A DNA stretch of 64,000 nt from CALFXN01 sp937957815. Lineage in GTDB: Bacteria > Synergistota > Synergistia > Synergistales > Aminobacteriaceae. The position numbers and the translations under genes were made by a program. Under the pieces are notes generated by a model. That model saw only the letters and a program-made list of their open reading frames with translations, was not told the origin of the DNA and ran no database searches. Below, one piece after another: positions 41,842-51,623 of this stretch. The first letter of the stretch is position 1, and each line of letters opens with the position of its first letter. The DNA lies in assembly GCA_036788195.1 (NCBI GenBank), contig DAIQNX010000012.1:14708-78707 (forward strand), given 5' to 3'.

Positions 41842-42954
41842 TCAGTCGAGAGTCCTGCGGAACTTGAGAAGGCTCACGGCCAAGAAGAGCAGGGTCAGCG
41901 CACAGAGTGCGACGATGGGGTGTACGAGCGCCTCCGCGCCGACCCCCTTCAGCAGAATTCCCCTCGTGATGAGCTGGAACCAGGTCAGCGGCAGCGCCAT
42001 ACTCAGGTACTGGAAAATCTTCGGCATCCCCATCCGGGGGAACATGAAGCCGGAAAGCAGAATACTCGGAAGGAAGCCGAATACGGAGAGGATCATCGCC
42101 TGCATCTGCGTCTTCGATACCGTCGAGATCAGGATCCCCCATACGAGCGTCGAGCAGATGAAAAGCAGCGTGAGAAGATACAGGAGTCCCAGACTCCCTC
42201 TGACGGGGATGTCGAAGACGACGCGACCGATCGCGAGACCGATCGTCAGTTGTGCGTACCCGACGCCGAGATACGGTACGACTTTCCCCACCATGAGCTC
42301 CCACGGGCGCATCGGCGTCACGAGGAGCTGTTCGAGCGTTCCCCGCTCTCGTTCGCGGACGATCGCCATCGATGTGATCATCAGCATCGTCATCGTCAGG
42401 ATCACGCCGAGAATCCCGGGGACCATATAGTACGGCGTTTTGAAGTCGCGGTTGTACCACGGTCGCACCCGTATGTCCCAGATCTTGGACTCGCCCGTCC
42501 CCGCCATCCGCGACAGGACGAGCACCGACTTCCGGATTCCGGTCATCTCGGCGGCCGAGATCGCCGAGCTCGCGGACATCGGATCGGATGCGTCGACGAT
42601 CACCTGAATCTCCGCCCCGTCGCGTCGCGCGAGCCGCTTCGCGAAATCGGGGCCGAACGCGATTCCGACCACGCACTCCCCCCGTTCGATCGCGCGTCGG
42701 ATGTCGTCGAACGACGACGCGTACGACCGGATATCGAAATATTGCGTCGCGGCGAGCGACTGGACAAATTCCCGACTCTCCTGCCCCATCGAGCGATCGA
42801 ACACGATCGTCGGCAGATGTTTGACATCCGTGTTGATCGCGAAACCGAAGAGGACAAGCTGGACGATCGGGATCAGCATCAGCATGGCGAGCGTGAGCGG
42901 GTCGCGCCGCATCTGGATGAACTCCTTCACGACGAGCGACTTCAGGCGCCGCAT
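41842..42954 (-). CDS. ABC-2 type efflux permease (YbhS/YbhR-like)
   Basis: A 370-residue membrane protein. One N-terminal helix (LAMLMLIPIVQLVLFGFAI) is followed by a large extracytoplasmic domain (residues 45-180) and five C-terminal helices, the layout of ABC-2 drug exporters. The conserved block VRERERGTLEQLLVTPMRPW marks the coupling region before the membrane domain. It is the only permease of the operon and probably forms a homodimer driven by one or both ATPases. The start at 42954 overlaps the ATPase stop by 13 bases. Confidence 0.9.
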   Translation of the reverse strand: MRRLKSLVVKEFIQMRRDPLTLAMLMLIPIVQLVLFGFAINTDVKHLPTIVFDRSMGQESREFVQSLAATQYFDIRSYASSFDDIRRAIERGECVVGIAFGPDFAKRLARRDGAEIQVIVDASDPMSASSAISAAEMTGIRKSVLVLSRMAGTGESKIWDIRVRPWYNRDFKTPYYMVPGILGVILTMTMLMITSMAIVRERERGTLEQLLVTPMRPWELMVGKVVPYLGVGYAQLTIGLAIGRVVFDIPVRGSLGLLYLLTLLFICSTLVWGILISTVSKTQMQAMILSVFGFLPSILLSGFMFPRMGMPKIFQYLSMALPLTWFQLITRGILLKGVGAEALVHPIVALCALTLLFLAVSLLKFRRTLD

Positions 42955-43889
42955 TTTCGGACCTCCTTCCCGGCCGAGGAACGGACATGGTGTACGAAAA
43001 CGTCTTCGAGCGTCACCTCTCGCTCCTCCCAGTCCGCTTCTCCCGCGACATCCGCGGGAAGACTGTCTCCCCGCGCAAGGATCCGGATCGAGGAACCGAA
43101 AATGTACGCATCCAGGACGGAACCGGATCCGTCCAAGTGGATCCGGTCCAGAAAGTCGATGGAATCACGGACGCGTGCCTGCCACAACCTTCCCGTTTCC
43201 GCGACGAGCCTCCGTTTGAGCTCTTCCGGAGTGCCGCAGGCGAGCATCCTTCCGGAATACATGAGACCGAGTCCCGTGCAGTGTTCCGCCTCGTCCATGA
43301 AGTGCGTGCTTACCATGACGGTCGCGCCCTCCTCGGAAAGGTCCGCTATCGTTTCCCAGAAGCGCCTTCGTGCCGCCGGATCGACACCGCTCGTCGGTTC
43401 GTCGAGAAAGATCATCTCCGGTTCGTGGACGATCGCGCAGGCGAGCGCGAGGCGCTGCCGGACGCCGCAGGAGAGCGCCCCGGTAACGACGCGCTCGCGT
43501 CCCCGGAGATCCGCCAGACCGATCATCGCGTCCACCCGTTCGCGTCGCCTCGCGTTCCCGAGGCCGTACATCCCGGCATAGAACGTCAGATTCTCAGCGA
43601 CGGTCAGATCGTCGTAGAGACTGAACTTCTGGGACATGTACCCGATACGCCGCCGTATGGCTTCTCCCTCGCGGGCGATATCGCACCCGACGACCCGTCC
43701 GTCCCCCGACGACGGACGCAGAAGTCCGCAGAGCATCCTGATCGTCGTCGTCTTTCCCGAACCGTTCGGCCCGAGGAACCCGAAGATCGCGCCGCGCGGA
43801 ATCGCGAGCGTCACGTGATCGACCGCTCTGAAGGCTCCGAAGTCCCGTGTGAGTCCGTCGGTCTCCACGGCCATCTTTCCGCCGTTCAC
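42942..43889 (-). CDS. ABC exporter ATP-binding protein, second copy
   Basis: A 315-residue ATPase. Walker A is GPNGSGKTTT, the Q-loop region is MSQKFSLYDDLTV, Walker B is MIFLDEPTSGVDP, and the switch is STHFMDEAEHC. The signature motif reads LSCGVRQRL in place of LSGG, a Cys for the usual second Gly, so its catalytic competence could be altered. The C-terminus has an extra domain typical of the YbhF second half. It overlaps the first ATPase gene by four bases. Confidence 0.9.
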   Translation of the reverse strand: MNGGKMAVETDGLTRDFGAFRAVDHVTLAIPRGAIFGFLGPNGSGKTTTIRMLCGLLRPSSGDGRVVGCDIAREGEAIRRRIGYMSQKFSLYDDLTVAENLTFYAGMYGLGNARRRERVDAMIGLADLRGRERVVTGALSCGVRQRLALACAIVHEPEMIFLDEPTSGVDPAARRRFWETIADLSEEGATVMVSTHFMDEAEHCTGLGLMYSGRMLACGTPEELKRRLVAETGRLWQARVRDSIDFLDRIHLDGSGSVLDAYIFGSSIRILARGDSLPADVAGEADWEEREVTLEDVFVHHVRSSAGKEVRKCGA

Positions 43890-44791
43890 GAATGATGCGC
43901 CCCGTTTCCGGCCAGAAGAACGAAGACATCCTCGAGCGTCGGGGGAATCGCGTCGACCGTGGCGTCGAAAATTCCGGCGCGTTCGAGATGCTCCCTGAGT
44001 CGCCGATCTCCATCGTCTCCGTCGACGACGACGTGAACCGAGTGGCCGAAGCTCGATGTCCCGGGACAGGGAAAGTCGACGAGAGATTTCCTGACTCCCG
44101 GGGTTTCCGAACGGGCCCGAAGGATCCGGTACGGGAAACGCCCGCAGATCTCGTCCGGCGTTCCCGACTCCAACACTCGTCCCTCGTGGAGGAAGATGAG
44201 TCTCATACAGAGTTCGGCCTCGTCCATGTATGACGTCGAGACGACGATCGTCACTCCCTTCCGGTTCAGGCGATAGAGAACGCCCCAGATGTCCCGTCGC
44301 GAAACCGGATCGACTCCGGTCCCCGGTTCGTCGAGGACGATGAGTTCCGGTTCGTGGAGGACCGCGGCCGCGATCGCGAGTTTTTGCCTCATGCCGCCCG
44401 AAAGCCTTCCCGCGAGCCGGTCGCCGAACGGCGACAGTCCGGTGAGGTCCAGAAGTTCGTCCGCCCGCGCCTTCGCGCGATTTTCGGACATCCCGTAGAG
44501 CCTGGAAAATAGCGAGAGATTCTCGAGAATCGACAGATCCTCGTAGAGACTGAATTTCCCCGCGACGTACCCCATCCGCCGCCGCGCCTCGCCGTCTCCT
44601 CCGTCAAACGCCACCCGAACGGTCCCCGACGACGGCGAGAGCACGCCGACAATCATCCGGAGCAGCGTCGTCTTTCCGGCTCCGTCCGGACCGACGATGC
44701 CGAACACCGTCCCTCGTTCCGCATCGAACGAAACTCCGCGGATCGCGTGGACATCACCGTAGAACTTCTGCACGTCACGCGCGGCGATCAT
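43886..44791 (-). CDS. ABC exporter ATP-binding protein, first copy
   Basis: A 301-residue ATPase with Walker A GPDGAGKTTL, intact signature LSGGMRQKLAIAAAV, Walker B LIVLDEPGTGVDP and switch region STSYMDEAEL, where the usual His is Ser-Tyr (STHYMDEA in relatives). Together with the next gene it corresponds to the two halves of the fused E. coli YbhF. The ATG at 44791 overlaps the adaptor stop codon (ATGA). Confidence 0.9.
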   Translation of the reverse strand: MIAARDVQKFYGDVHAIRGVSFDAERGTVFGIVGPDGAGKTTLLRMIVGVLSPSSGTVRVAFDGGDGEARRRMGYVAGKFSLYEDLSILENLSLFSRLYGMSENRAKARADELLDLTGLSPFGDRLAGRLSGGMRQKLAIAAAVLHEPELIVLDEPGTGVDPVSRRDIWGVLYRLNRKGVTIVVSTSYMDEAELCMRLIFLHEGRVLESGTPDEICGRFPYRILRARSETPGVRKSLVDFPCPGTSSFGHSVHVVVDGDDGDRRLREHLERAGIFDATVDAIPPTLEDVFVLLAGNGAHHS

Positions 44792-45780
44792 CGGAAGGTT
44801 ACGTCCGCAGGCATTCCGGGGCGCAGAAATCCTCCGGCGTTGTCGACGCGCACCTTCACTCGGAAGACGAGATTCGCCCGCTCCTCTGGCGTCAGGCTTT
44901 CGCGCGGCGTGAATTCCGCCTTCTCCGCGATCTCCCCGACGCACGCGGGGAAGACGCGCCCCGGAAACGAATCCACGCGGACTTCGGCCTCTCCGCCCCG
45001 ACGGATTTTCCCGAGCATGGTCGAGGGCAGATAGACGCGGACCCAACAGTCGGATTCGTCTCCCAAAACGACCAGCGCCGATCCCGGATTCGCAAGCTCC
45101 CCCGGCTCCATCGCACGCACGAGAACCACCGCGCCGAGAGGCGAGCGGATCACGCGATCCTCCCGGCGGATCATCGAGGCCAGGAGCATCGCATCGAGCC
45201 GCTCGACCTCGCGCCGCTGGGCATCGATCTGATCCTCGCGGCTTCCCGCCTCGAGAAGGCTCCGGTTTTCCCGCGACGCGACGTACGCGTTCCGTGCGAC
45301 ATCCAGTGCGAGCGCGACGTCGTCCATCTGCTTGCGGGACACGGCGTTCTCCTCGTAGAGCCGGCGGTACCGACCATAGTCCCGCTCCGCCTGCCGCAGC
45401 CGCGAAACCGCTGACGCGACGGACGCCGACGCCTCCCGGATCCGCTGCGAACGCTCCCCCCTCGCGAGGTCCGCGAGCAACGCGCGTCCGCGATCGAGCG
45501 CGGCACGGTCGCGCGAGACATCCGCATCGAGATCCTCCCGAAGCAGCGTCGCGACGATATCTCCTGCCCGGACCACGTCTCCTTCCCGGAAACGCATTTC
45601 GGCGACGTATCCGCCGATCTTCGGGGCGAGCGTCACTTCCTGGATCTCGATTGTCCCCGTGGCGCGCAGAAGGGACTCCTCCGCACCCCCGAGCGCGAAC
45701 GGGAGAGGGATTCTTCCGGTCCAGAGAAGAATCCCCGCGACGAACGCGATCCCCGAGACTGCAAGCGCGATGCGCCTCAT
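44788..45780 (-). CDS. HlyD/YbhG-type membrane fusion adaptor
   Basis: A 330-residue periplasmic adaptor. An N-terminal membrane anchor (residues 5-30) is followed by a lipoyl half-motif (APKIGGYVAEMRFREGDVV), a long coiled coil (about 85-185), the second lipoyl half, and a beta-barrel (VRVYLPSTMLGKIRRG). It links the inner-membrane ABC-2 pump to an outer-membrane channel, which is not encoded here. It overlaps the TetR gene by four bases at its start. Confidence 0.92.
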   Translation of the reverse strand: MRRIALAVSGIAFVAGILLWTGRIPLPFALGGAEESLLRATGTIEIQEVTLAPKIGGYVAEMRFREGDVVRAGDIVATLLREDLDADVSRDRAALDRGRALLADLARGERSQRIREASASVASAVSRLRQAERDYGRYRRLYEENAVSRKQMDDVALALDVARNAYVASRENRSLLEAGSREDQIDAQRREVERLDAMLLASMIRREDRVIRSPLGAVVLVRAMEPGELANPGSALVVLGDESDCWVRVYLPSTMLGKIRRGGEAEVRVDSFPGRVFPACVGEIAEKAEFTPRESLTPEERANLVFRVKVRVDNAGGFLRPGMPADVTFR

Positions 45781-46418
45781 CTGGTTTTCATCCCTTCGAG
45801 CAAAAGCGTCAGCAGCGGATCGACGTTCTTCCCTTCTTTCGCGAGGTCCGGGAGAACGAGTTCGACGACGGCCCTGAGGATGTGCCTGTAGTTCACGACT
45901 GACGCGACGACGTACGACATGAGCGCCGGATCGGCGTCCTTCCGGAAGACGCCTTCCCGCTGCCCCTCGGCGAACGAATCCTCGAGGAAGCTCACGATCC
46001 CCGAGATCGTCGCCGAAAACTTCTCGCGGAACGCCGGAGACGGGTGGAGAATCTCGTGGTAGAGGATCGGTGCGACATTCCGGTACTTCGTGTGAAGCTC
46101 GTCGACCGACCGGACGTAGAGCGCTACCCGTTCGAGCGGAGAAAGTCCGCGTCCCCGTTCCACGGTTTTCGCGAGAACTCCGAAGATCCGGTCGAGAATC
46201 TCTCGGTACAATCCGTCCTTGCCCCCGAAGTAATACGAGACCATCGCCATGTTCACGCCGGCCTCGCGCGTAATCTCCCTGACCGAGACCCTTCCGCAGC
46301 CGTGCCGCGCAAAGAGCCGGGCCGCAGCCGCAAGGATCCGCTCCCTCGGTTCCTCGCGGTCCGGGCCGCCGAAAATATCGGAATCTCCGTTTCGAATCGC
46401 CTTCGAGTGACCGTCCAT
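45777..46418 (-). CDS. TetR-family repressor of the efflux operon (CecR/YbiH-like)
   Basis: A 213-residue regulator. The helix-turn-helix is residues 24-68 (ERILAAAARLFARHGCGR, then VREITREAGVNMAMVSYYFG), followed by a helical ligand domain with a CecR-like C-terminal part. The ATG at 46418 is chosen because GGAGG lies about eight bases upstream. The open frame extends back through the operator and cannot all be translated. It is the first gene of a five-gene operon (regulator, adaptor, two ATPases, permease) and is probably autorepressed at the palindrome 22-37 bases upstream. Confidence 0.9.
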   Translation of the reverse strand: MDGHSKAIRNGDSDIFGGPDREEPRERILAAAARLFARHGCGRVSVREITREAGVNMAMVSYYFGGKDGLYREILDRIFGVLAKTVERGRGLSPLERVALYVRSVDELHTKYRNVAPILYHEILHPSPAFREKFSATISGIVSFLEDSFAEGQREGVFRKDADPALMSYVVASVVNYRHILRAVVELVLPDLAKEGKNVDPLLTLLLEGMKTR

Positions 46419-46439
46419 TCCCGTCGCCTCCGAAATTTC

Positions 46440-46455
46440 AAACAAACGTTTGTTT
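46440..46455. promoter_or_regulatory. TetR operator palindrome
   Basis: AAACAAACGTTTGTTT, a perfect 16-base palindrome, lies between the predicted transcription start and the ribosome site of the TetR gene. Its size, symmetry and place are typical of a TetR-dimer operator. Binding here would block early elongation or RNA polymerase clearance. Confidence 0.8.
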
Positions 46456-46468
46456 ATATGCGACGTCC

Positions 46469-46496
46469 AGTATACGCCCCGGAAGGCTCCTGTCAA
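46469..46496 (-). promoter_or_regulatory. Promoter of the TetR-controlled efflux operon
   Basis: On the minus strand TTGACA (46491-46496) and TATACT (46469-46474) are separated by 16 bases. The operator palindrome begins 13 bases downstream of the -10 box. Confidence 0.75.
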
Positions 46497-46653
46497 TCAT
46501 CCGTCGGGACGCTTTCCTCCATTCGGCGGCCATTTTCGGAAAAGAGCGACGTTCCGGCGGACCGAAAGACCGGGAAGTATGGCATAATAGCGCCAAGACA
46601 CGCGCCCCTGCCGGCGTGTGCCGATTTTTCGCGCGCCGAAGGAGTCCTGATAC

Positions 46654-48111
46654 ATGAGACACATGCGCTTGATCGTCGCCACGGCGGGAATTCTTCTCGG
46701 CGGATGCCTCGCAGCGGGAGGAGGACTTCTGTCCGGACAGAGCCGACTGACCGTACCACCCCCGGCTCCCGTCGCAACCCAGGAACACGTCGTCCCGGCC
46801 GCCGACTCCTACGTCGAAGTTCCCGTGTCGGCATCGTTCGACGACCTCCGGAGGCTCGCCGACGAACGCCTCCCGGAAGCCATCTACGATACGACGGCCC
46901 GTCCCATCGACGTCCCGACGGGGAAAGCCGTCGGGGATCTCCACGTCCGCCGCGCCGGCGCAACGACGATCCGCGCCGCCGGAAACCGCTTGGTCTTCTC
47001 GGTTCCGCTCTCGTTCACGTCGCGCATCCGGTGGGAAGGAGAATTTCTGGGCCTGAAGCCGAGCACGAACCAGACCCCTTCCGGGGCGTTCGCGCTCTCG
47101 ATCTCGCTGCTTCCGTCGTTCGGCGACGACTGGGAACTTCGCACGAGCCCCGAGATCTCGATCGAGTGGAAGAAAAAACCCGCGCTCGACATCCTGAACC
47201 AGTCGATCGGCATCGCGGGCGTCCTCGAGAACCTCATGTACTCCCGCTTCAGGGAAGAGGCCGGAGAGATCGAGAAGTCGCTGAACGAAAGCCTCCGTCT
47301 TCGGGCGCTCGCCGCAGAACAGTGGCGCGCCCTGCATTCCCCCGTCCGCGTCCGGGCCAATCCCGACGTCTGGCTCGAGGTCGAACCGCGCAACATCTAC
47401 AAACCTCTCGTCGGGATGGACGAAACGTCCCTGACCGTCACGCTGGGACTGATCGCCGGACTTCGAGTCATCGCGGGCTCTCCTCCTCCCGAACGCGTCG
47501 AGACCCTGCTCCCGAAATTCGCGAAGGGCCTGCCGCGCTCCCGTGGCGTCGACGTCCAGTTGCCGCTCTCGATGACCTACGTCGCGATCTCCGAAGCGCT
47601 CGCGCCGGTCTGGAAGGGAAAGGAATTCTACACAGAGGGAACCCGGGTGACGATCCGGGATCTGAAAGTATACGGGAACGGGAACAGGATCGTCGTCGCC
47701 GCGGATGTCAAAGCGCAGGGCCGCGGTTTCTTTTCGCGCACCGAGGGGATGATCTACCTGACGGGGGTTCCGGTTCTCGACCCGAAAACCGAAACCGTCC
47801 GCATCGACGAATTCGACTTCGACCCGTCGACGCTTTCCGGGCTCGCGGCGAAGGCTTCGTGGCTCGCGAAGCCTGCGTTCGTGCGGTCGCTTCAGTCGAG
47901 GCTCGTGTGGTCCGTCGCCGAACCGCTCGAAAAAGCCCGCGAATCGATCCGAGATGCCCTTTCAAAAGCCGTCGCGGACGAGCATTTCGTGCTGACCGGA
48001 AAGCTCGACGAACTGACGCTCGAGGACGTCGCCGCCGGAGCGACGCATCTCGACATTCGCGCGTCGCTCAAGGGGAGGCTCAACGTTCGGTACGCCCCGC
48101 ACAGGAAATAA
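46654..48111 (+). CDS. DUF4403 family lipoprotein
   Basis: A 485-residue protein with a lipoprotein signal: MRHMRLIVATAGILLGGC, with Cys18 in an LLGGC lipobox. The mature part fits DUF4403, with tandem beta-rich modules and the pattern SYVEVPVSASFDDLRRLADERLPE near residue 50. DUF4403 proteins are predicted outer-membrane-associated, lipid-binding tubular folds, but no function is proven. The ATG at 46654 was kept because the signal begins there, although an in-frame ATG follows three codons later. It is divergent from the TetR operon. Confidence 0.85.
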   Translation: MRHMRLIVATAGILLGGCLAAGGGLLSGQSRLTVPPPAPVATQEHVVPAADSYVEVPVSASFDDLRRLADERLPEAIYDTTARPIDVPTGKAVGDLHVRRAGATTIRAAGNRLVFSVPLSFTSRIRWEGEFLGLKPSTNQTPSGAFALSISLLPSFGDDWELRTSPEISIEWKKKPALDILNQSIGIAGVLENLMYSRFREEAGEIEKSLNESLRLRALAAEQWRALHSPVRVRANPDVWLEVEPRNIYKPLVGMDETSLTVTLGLIAGLRVIAGSPPPERVETLLPKFAKGLPRSRGVDVQLPLSMTYVAISEALAPVWKGKEFYTEGTRVTIRDLKVYGNGNRIVVAADVKAQGRGFFSRTEGMIYLTGVPVLDPKTETVRIDEFDFDPSTLSGLAAKASWLAKPAFVRSLQSRLVWSVAEPLEKARESIRDALSKAVADEHFVLTGKLDELTLEDVAAGATHLDIRASLKGRLNVRYAPHRK

Positions 48112-48163
48112 CGACGGAAGAAACGCACCATCCACTTCAGATTCGCGAGGAGGAAGAGAACAC

Positions 48164-49348
48164 ATGGACAGAAACGCCATCTACACGGAATCGCTCGAGA
48201 CACACCGCAAAAGCAGGGGAAAGCTCAGCGTATCGAGTCTCCTGCCCATCGAGACGATGCACGACCTGGCCGTCGCCTACACGCCCGGCGTGGCGGAGCC
48301 GTGCAGGGAAATCGAACGCCGTCCGGAGGCCGCATACGAGGTGACGTCGAAGGGACACATGGTAGCTGTCGTCACGGACGGAAGCGCCGTTCTCGGGCTC
48401 GGGGACATCGGCGCGGCCGCGTCGCTCCCCGTCATGGAGGGCAAGTGCGCGCTCTTCAAGCGCTTCGCGGGAATCGACGCCTTTCCGATCTGCATCGACT
48501 CCCGCGACACGGAGGAGATCGTCCGGACGACGGCCCTGATCACCGCGTCATTCGGCGGAATCAACCTCGAGGACATTTCCGCCCCGCGGTGCTTCGACGT
48601 CGAACGGCTGCTCCAGGAACGCTGCGATATCCCGGTTTTCCACGACGACCAGCACGGAACGGCCGTCATCGTTCTCGCCGGACTCCTGAACGCTCTCAGA
48701 ATCGTCGGAAAGAAGCTCTCCGACGTCAAGATCGTCGCGAGCGGCGCGGGCGCCGCGGGAACGGCCATCATCCGATTCGCGATGAGCGCGGGCGCGCGGA
48801 ACGCAATCCTCTGCGACCGCTCCGGCGCGATCTACGCCGGACGGACGGACCACATGAACGAAGCCAAGGAAGCCGTCGCGCGCGACACGAACCCGGGGCG
48901 CGAACGCGGCAGCCTCTCCGACGTCATGCGCGGAGCGGATGTCTTTCTCGGCGTCTCCGGCCCCGGCCTCCTGACGGCCGACATGGTGAAGACCATGAAC
49001 AGAGGAGCGATCGTGTTCGCGATGGCCAACCCGACACCCGAGATCTTCCCCGACGAGGCGAAAGCCGCCGGAGCCGCCGTGGTCGCGACGGGGCGCAGCG
49101 ACTTCCCGAACCAGATCAACAACTGCCTCGGCTTTCCGGGCATCTTCAAGGGAGCGCTCGACGTCCGCGCGAGCCGTATCACGGAATCCATGAAGATCGC
49201 CGCGGCGTACGCACTCGCGGGACTCGTCCCCGAGGCGGAGCTCGCGCCCGAAAACATCATCCCGGCGGCTCTCGATCCCCGCGTCGTCCCGGCCGTCGCC
49301 GCCGCAGTCTCGCAGGCCGCGCGCGACGCCGGGGTCAGTCGCATCTAG
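48164..49348 (+). CDS. NAD(P)-dependent malic enzyme
   Basis: A 394-residue cytosolic enzyme that oxidatively decarboxylates malate to pyruvate. Active-site blocks: AYTPGVAEPC (Tyr39), VMEGKCALFKRFAGIDAFP (Lys93), DISAPRCFDVE, PVFHDDQHGTA (metal acids), and the dinucleotide fold VASGAGAAGTAI. It is the short prokaryotic form without a phosphotransacetylase tail. The ATG at 48164 follows GAGGAGG. It lies 52 bases after the DUF4403 gene and 19 before the MscS gene, with no functional link evident. Confidence 0.95.
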   Translation: MDRNAIYTESLETHRKSRGKLSVSSLLPIETMHDLAVAYTPGVAEPCREIERRPEAAYEVTSKGHMVAVVTDGSAVLGLGDIGAAASLPVMEGKCALFKRFAGIDAFPICIDSRDTEEIVRTTALITASFGGINLEDISAPRCFDVERLLQERCDIPVFHDDQHGTAVIVLAGLLNALRIVGKKLSDVKIVASGAGAAGTAIIRFAMSAGARNAILCDRSGAIYAGRTDHMNEAKEAVARDTNPGRERGSLSDVMRGADVFLGVSGPGLLTADMVKTMNRGAIVFAMANPTPEIFPDEAKAAGAAVVATGRSDFPNQINNCLGFPGIFKGALDVRASRITESMKIAAAYALAGLVPEAELAPENIIPAALDPRVVPAVAAAVSQAARDAGVSRI

Positions 49349-49367
49349 TCCCCGGAGCGGCGTGCAG

Positions 49368-51590
49368 ATGGTTCCGGCAGGCGGAAGGAACACCCCGGAC
49401 CGCATCGCGGGACAGGGGCAACTCTTTCGCCTGCCCTTCCTTCGCCTCCTTCGGGCGCTCGTCGTTCTCTCGTTCCTTTCGCCCGTCGCGCTCGCCGCTC
49501 CCCCCGCCCCCCTTCAGGGCGACATTTCCGAAACTCGTCTCGCGGAATTCGAAACGTCTCTGAAGGAACGCTCGGCCGCACTCGACGAACGGATCGGCGC
49601 ATACCGCCGCGAGGAAGCGTCCTCTCCCGCGACGGATTACGGCGTCGCCCCCGAAGATGTGAAGAGCTACGAGTACATGCTCACGACGGTCGGAAACGTG
49701 TATTCCCGCTCGATCAGCGCCGTCGGCCGCATCCGCGAGCTTTCCCGAAGGCGCGGGGAATCCCGCCTCGCCTCCCTGCCGCCGATCTCCCGTCCGGCCC
49801 CGTACCCGCTCTCCTATCTCGACGAGCATCTCGAACGTCTCGACGACCTCGACGAGCAACTCCGCGAAAACGAATTCCAGCAGGATCAGATCCGCGAGGG
49901 ATTGAAGGAAGACGCCGAATCCCTCGACACGGTGCGCAGAAAGATCCGTCGGGCGACCGACCGGCTCGGCGACGCCACCGGAGGATCCTCCGCGCGGAAG
50001 AAGGCCGAATGGACCCTCCGTTTCCTCAGGACCGAAGAGGAGGCGATCGAAACGTCGACGGAGTTCTACAGGATCCGCAGCGTCGTTTCAGAACTCGCCC
50101 GCGCGATCCTCGACGAGGAGAGAGGACGCCTCCGCGAGCGCGTCGCCGCGATCCGGAAGGGGCTCGCCTGCGACGAGGAGGATCTTCGGGGACAGATCGA
50201 CCGGATCGGGGAACGTTCGTCCCGCTTCCTCGAAAGCGCCGAATGGTACGCATCGCTTCTCGCGGCGACCCAGGGAGAGAGCGGGCTCCGGGAGACGATC
50301 CGAAAGCTCGAGGACCAGGCACGACAGGCCGCCGGACTGCTGAACGCCGTCCGGGAAACGTGGGAACGCAGATACGCGATCCTGCGCCCGACTCCGCCGG
50401 AAACGGCCGTCCTCGACGAATGGGCCGGCGAGGCGAAGTGGTGGGGCGATGTCGTGCGCGCCCGGCTGACGGACAGACAGCGTTTTCTCGCGAACGTCGC
50501 CGCGTACGCGGCCTCGCCGGAGGGGTCGCATCCGTCCCGCCTGCCGGTTCTCGAACGCGGCAAGGGGGAGACGCTCGAGTACATCTCCGTTCTCCTTTCC
50601 TTTTCGCGGTTGCAGCGCCGCCTTCTCGACGAGATCGGCAGGCTCCGGGACATCGCCGGGATCGGCGAGCGGCTGAAGGCATCCGTCGAACGGCGCATCT
50701 CGGATCTCGGCGACATCGAACTCTGGGCGACCGGAGACGTCCCCGTCACGCTCGGAAAGCTCCTCGAAGCGCTTCTGATCCTGCTCGTCGGAATCCCGGC
50801 GGGAAACGCGATCATCCGGTTCGTCAAAAAGCGCCTCTACCGCAGACAGCGACAGGATATCCACGTCGCGAGCCTGCTGCTTCGCCTCGCACAGTACGTT
50901 TTCGTGACGATCCTCGCGGTCTTCGCCCTTCACGCGGTCCGCATCCCGCTGACAGCCTTCGCGTTCCTCGGCGGCGCGATCGTCGTGGGCGTGGGGCTCG
51001 GCGCGCAGGAGTTCTTCCGCAACCTCATCAGCGGCCTCGCCCTCATGATCGAGAAACCGGTCAGGATCCACGACATCATCGAAATCGACAACGACGTCGC
51101 CGTTGTCAAGGAGATCGATTCGCGAACGACGCACGTCCTCACGTTCAACGGCGTGGACGTCTTTCTGCCGAACAGCTTCTTCTGGGAAAACCGGATCGTC
51201 AACAGGACATTCTCGTCGAAGGCAGTGAAGCTGCGGCTCACCATCGGAATCGCGTACGGCGCTCCCGTGAGGGAGGTCGAACGTCTCCTTCTCGAAGTCG
51301 CCGCCATACACCCGAGCGTCCTTCGATCCCCCGCGCCGAGCGTCACGTTCGCGGATTTCGCGGAACACTCGCTGACCTTCCGGCTCTCCTTCTACCTCTC
51401 GCAGCACGACCTTCTGCTCTCGTGGTCGCTCTTCCACGACACGATGAGCGAGCTCAGGTTCGCGATCACGGAACGTCTCACGGAAGCCGGCATCGAAATC
51501 GTTCCCACGCACCGGGTCGAGTGGACGCGACGGAGCGGATCCGGGCGGAAACTCCCCGGTTCTCCTGCGGACGGAACGAATCTGCTATAG
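49368..51590 (+). CDS. Large MscS-family mechanosensitive channel
   Basis: 740 residues from ATG 49368 (GTG 49362 is the alternative; GGAG stands ten and four bases away respectively). A signal peptide (LVVLSFLSPVALAA) precedes about 400 residues of predicted coiled coil, as in MscK/KefA-like channels. Three membrane helices and the MscS pore follow: AFAFLGGAIVVGVGLGAQEF is the pore-lining TM3, and KPVRIHDIIEIDNDVAVVKE starts the beta domain. It releases solutes on osmotic downshock. The GlyGly-rich TM3 is intact. Confidence 0.92.
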   Translation: MVPAGGRNTPDRIAGQGQLFRLPFLRLLRALVVLSFLSPVALAAPPAPLQGDISETRLAEFETSLKERSAALDERIGAYRREEASSPATDYGVAPEDVKSYEYMLTTVGNVYSRSISAVGRIRELSRRRGESRLASLPPISRPAPYPLSYLDEHLERLDDLDEQLRENEFQQDQIREGLKEDAESLDTVRRKIRRATDRLGDATGGSSARKKAEWTLRFLRTEEEAIETSTEFYRIRSVVSELARAILDEERGRLRERVAAIRKGLACDEEDLRGQIDRIGERSSRFLESAEWYASLLAATQGESGLRETIRKLEDQARQAAGLLNAVRETWERRYAILRPTPPETAVLDEWAGEAKWWGDVVRARLTDRQRFLANVAAYAASPEGSHPSRLPVLERGKGETLEYISVLLSFSRLQRRLLDEIGRLRDIAGIGERLKASVERRISDLGDIELWATGDVPVTLGKLLEALLILLVGIPAGNAIIRFVKKRLYRRQRQDIHVASLLLRLAQYVFVTILAVFALHAVRIPLTAFAFLGGAIVVGVGLGAQEFFRNLISGLALMIEKPVRIHDIIEIDNDVAVVKEIDSRTTHVLTFNGVDVFLPNSFFWENRIVNRTFSSKAVKLRLTIGIAYGAPVREVERLLLEVAAIHPSVLRSPAPSVTFADFAEHSLTFRLSFYLSQHDLLLSWSLFHDTMSELRFAITERLTEAGIEIVPTHRVEWTRRSGSGRKLPGSPADGTNLL

Positions 51591-51623
51591 TACAGCCCAC
51601 ATCGGGCAAAAGGGGGAGTATCA

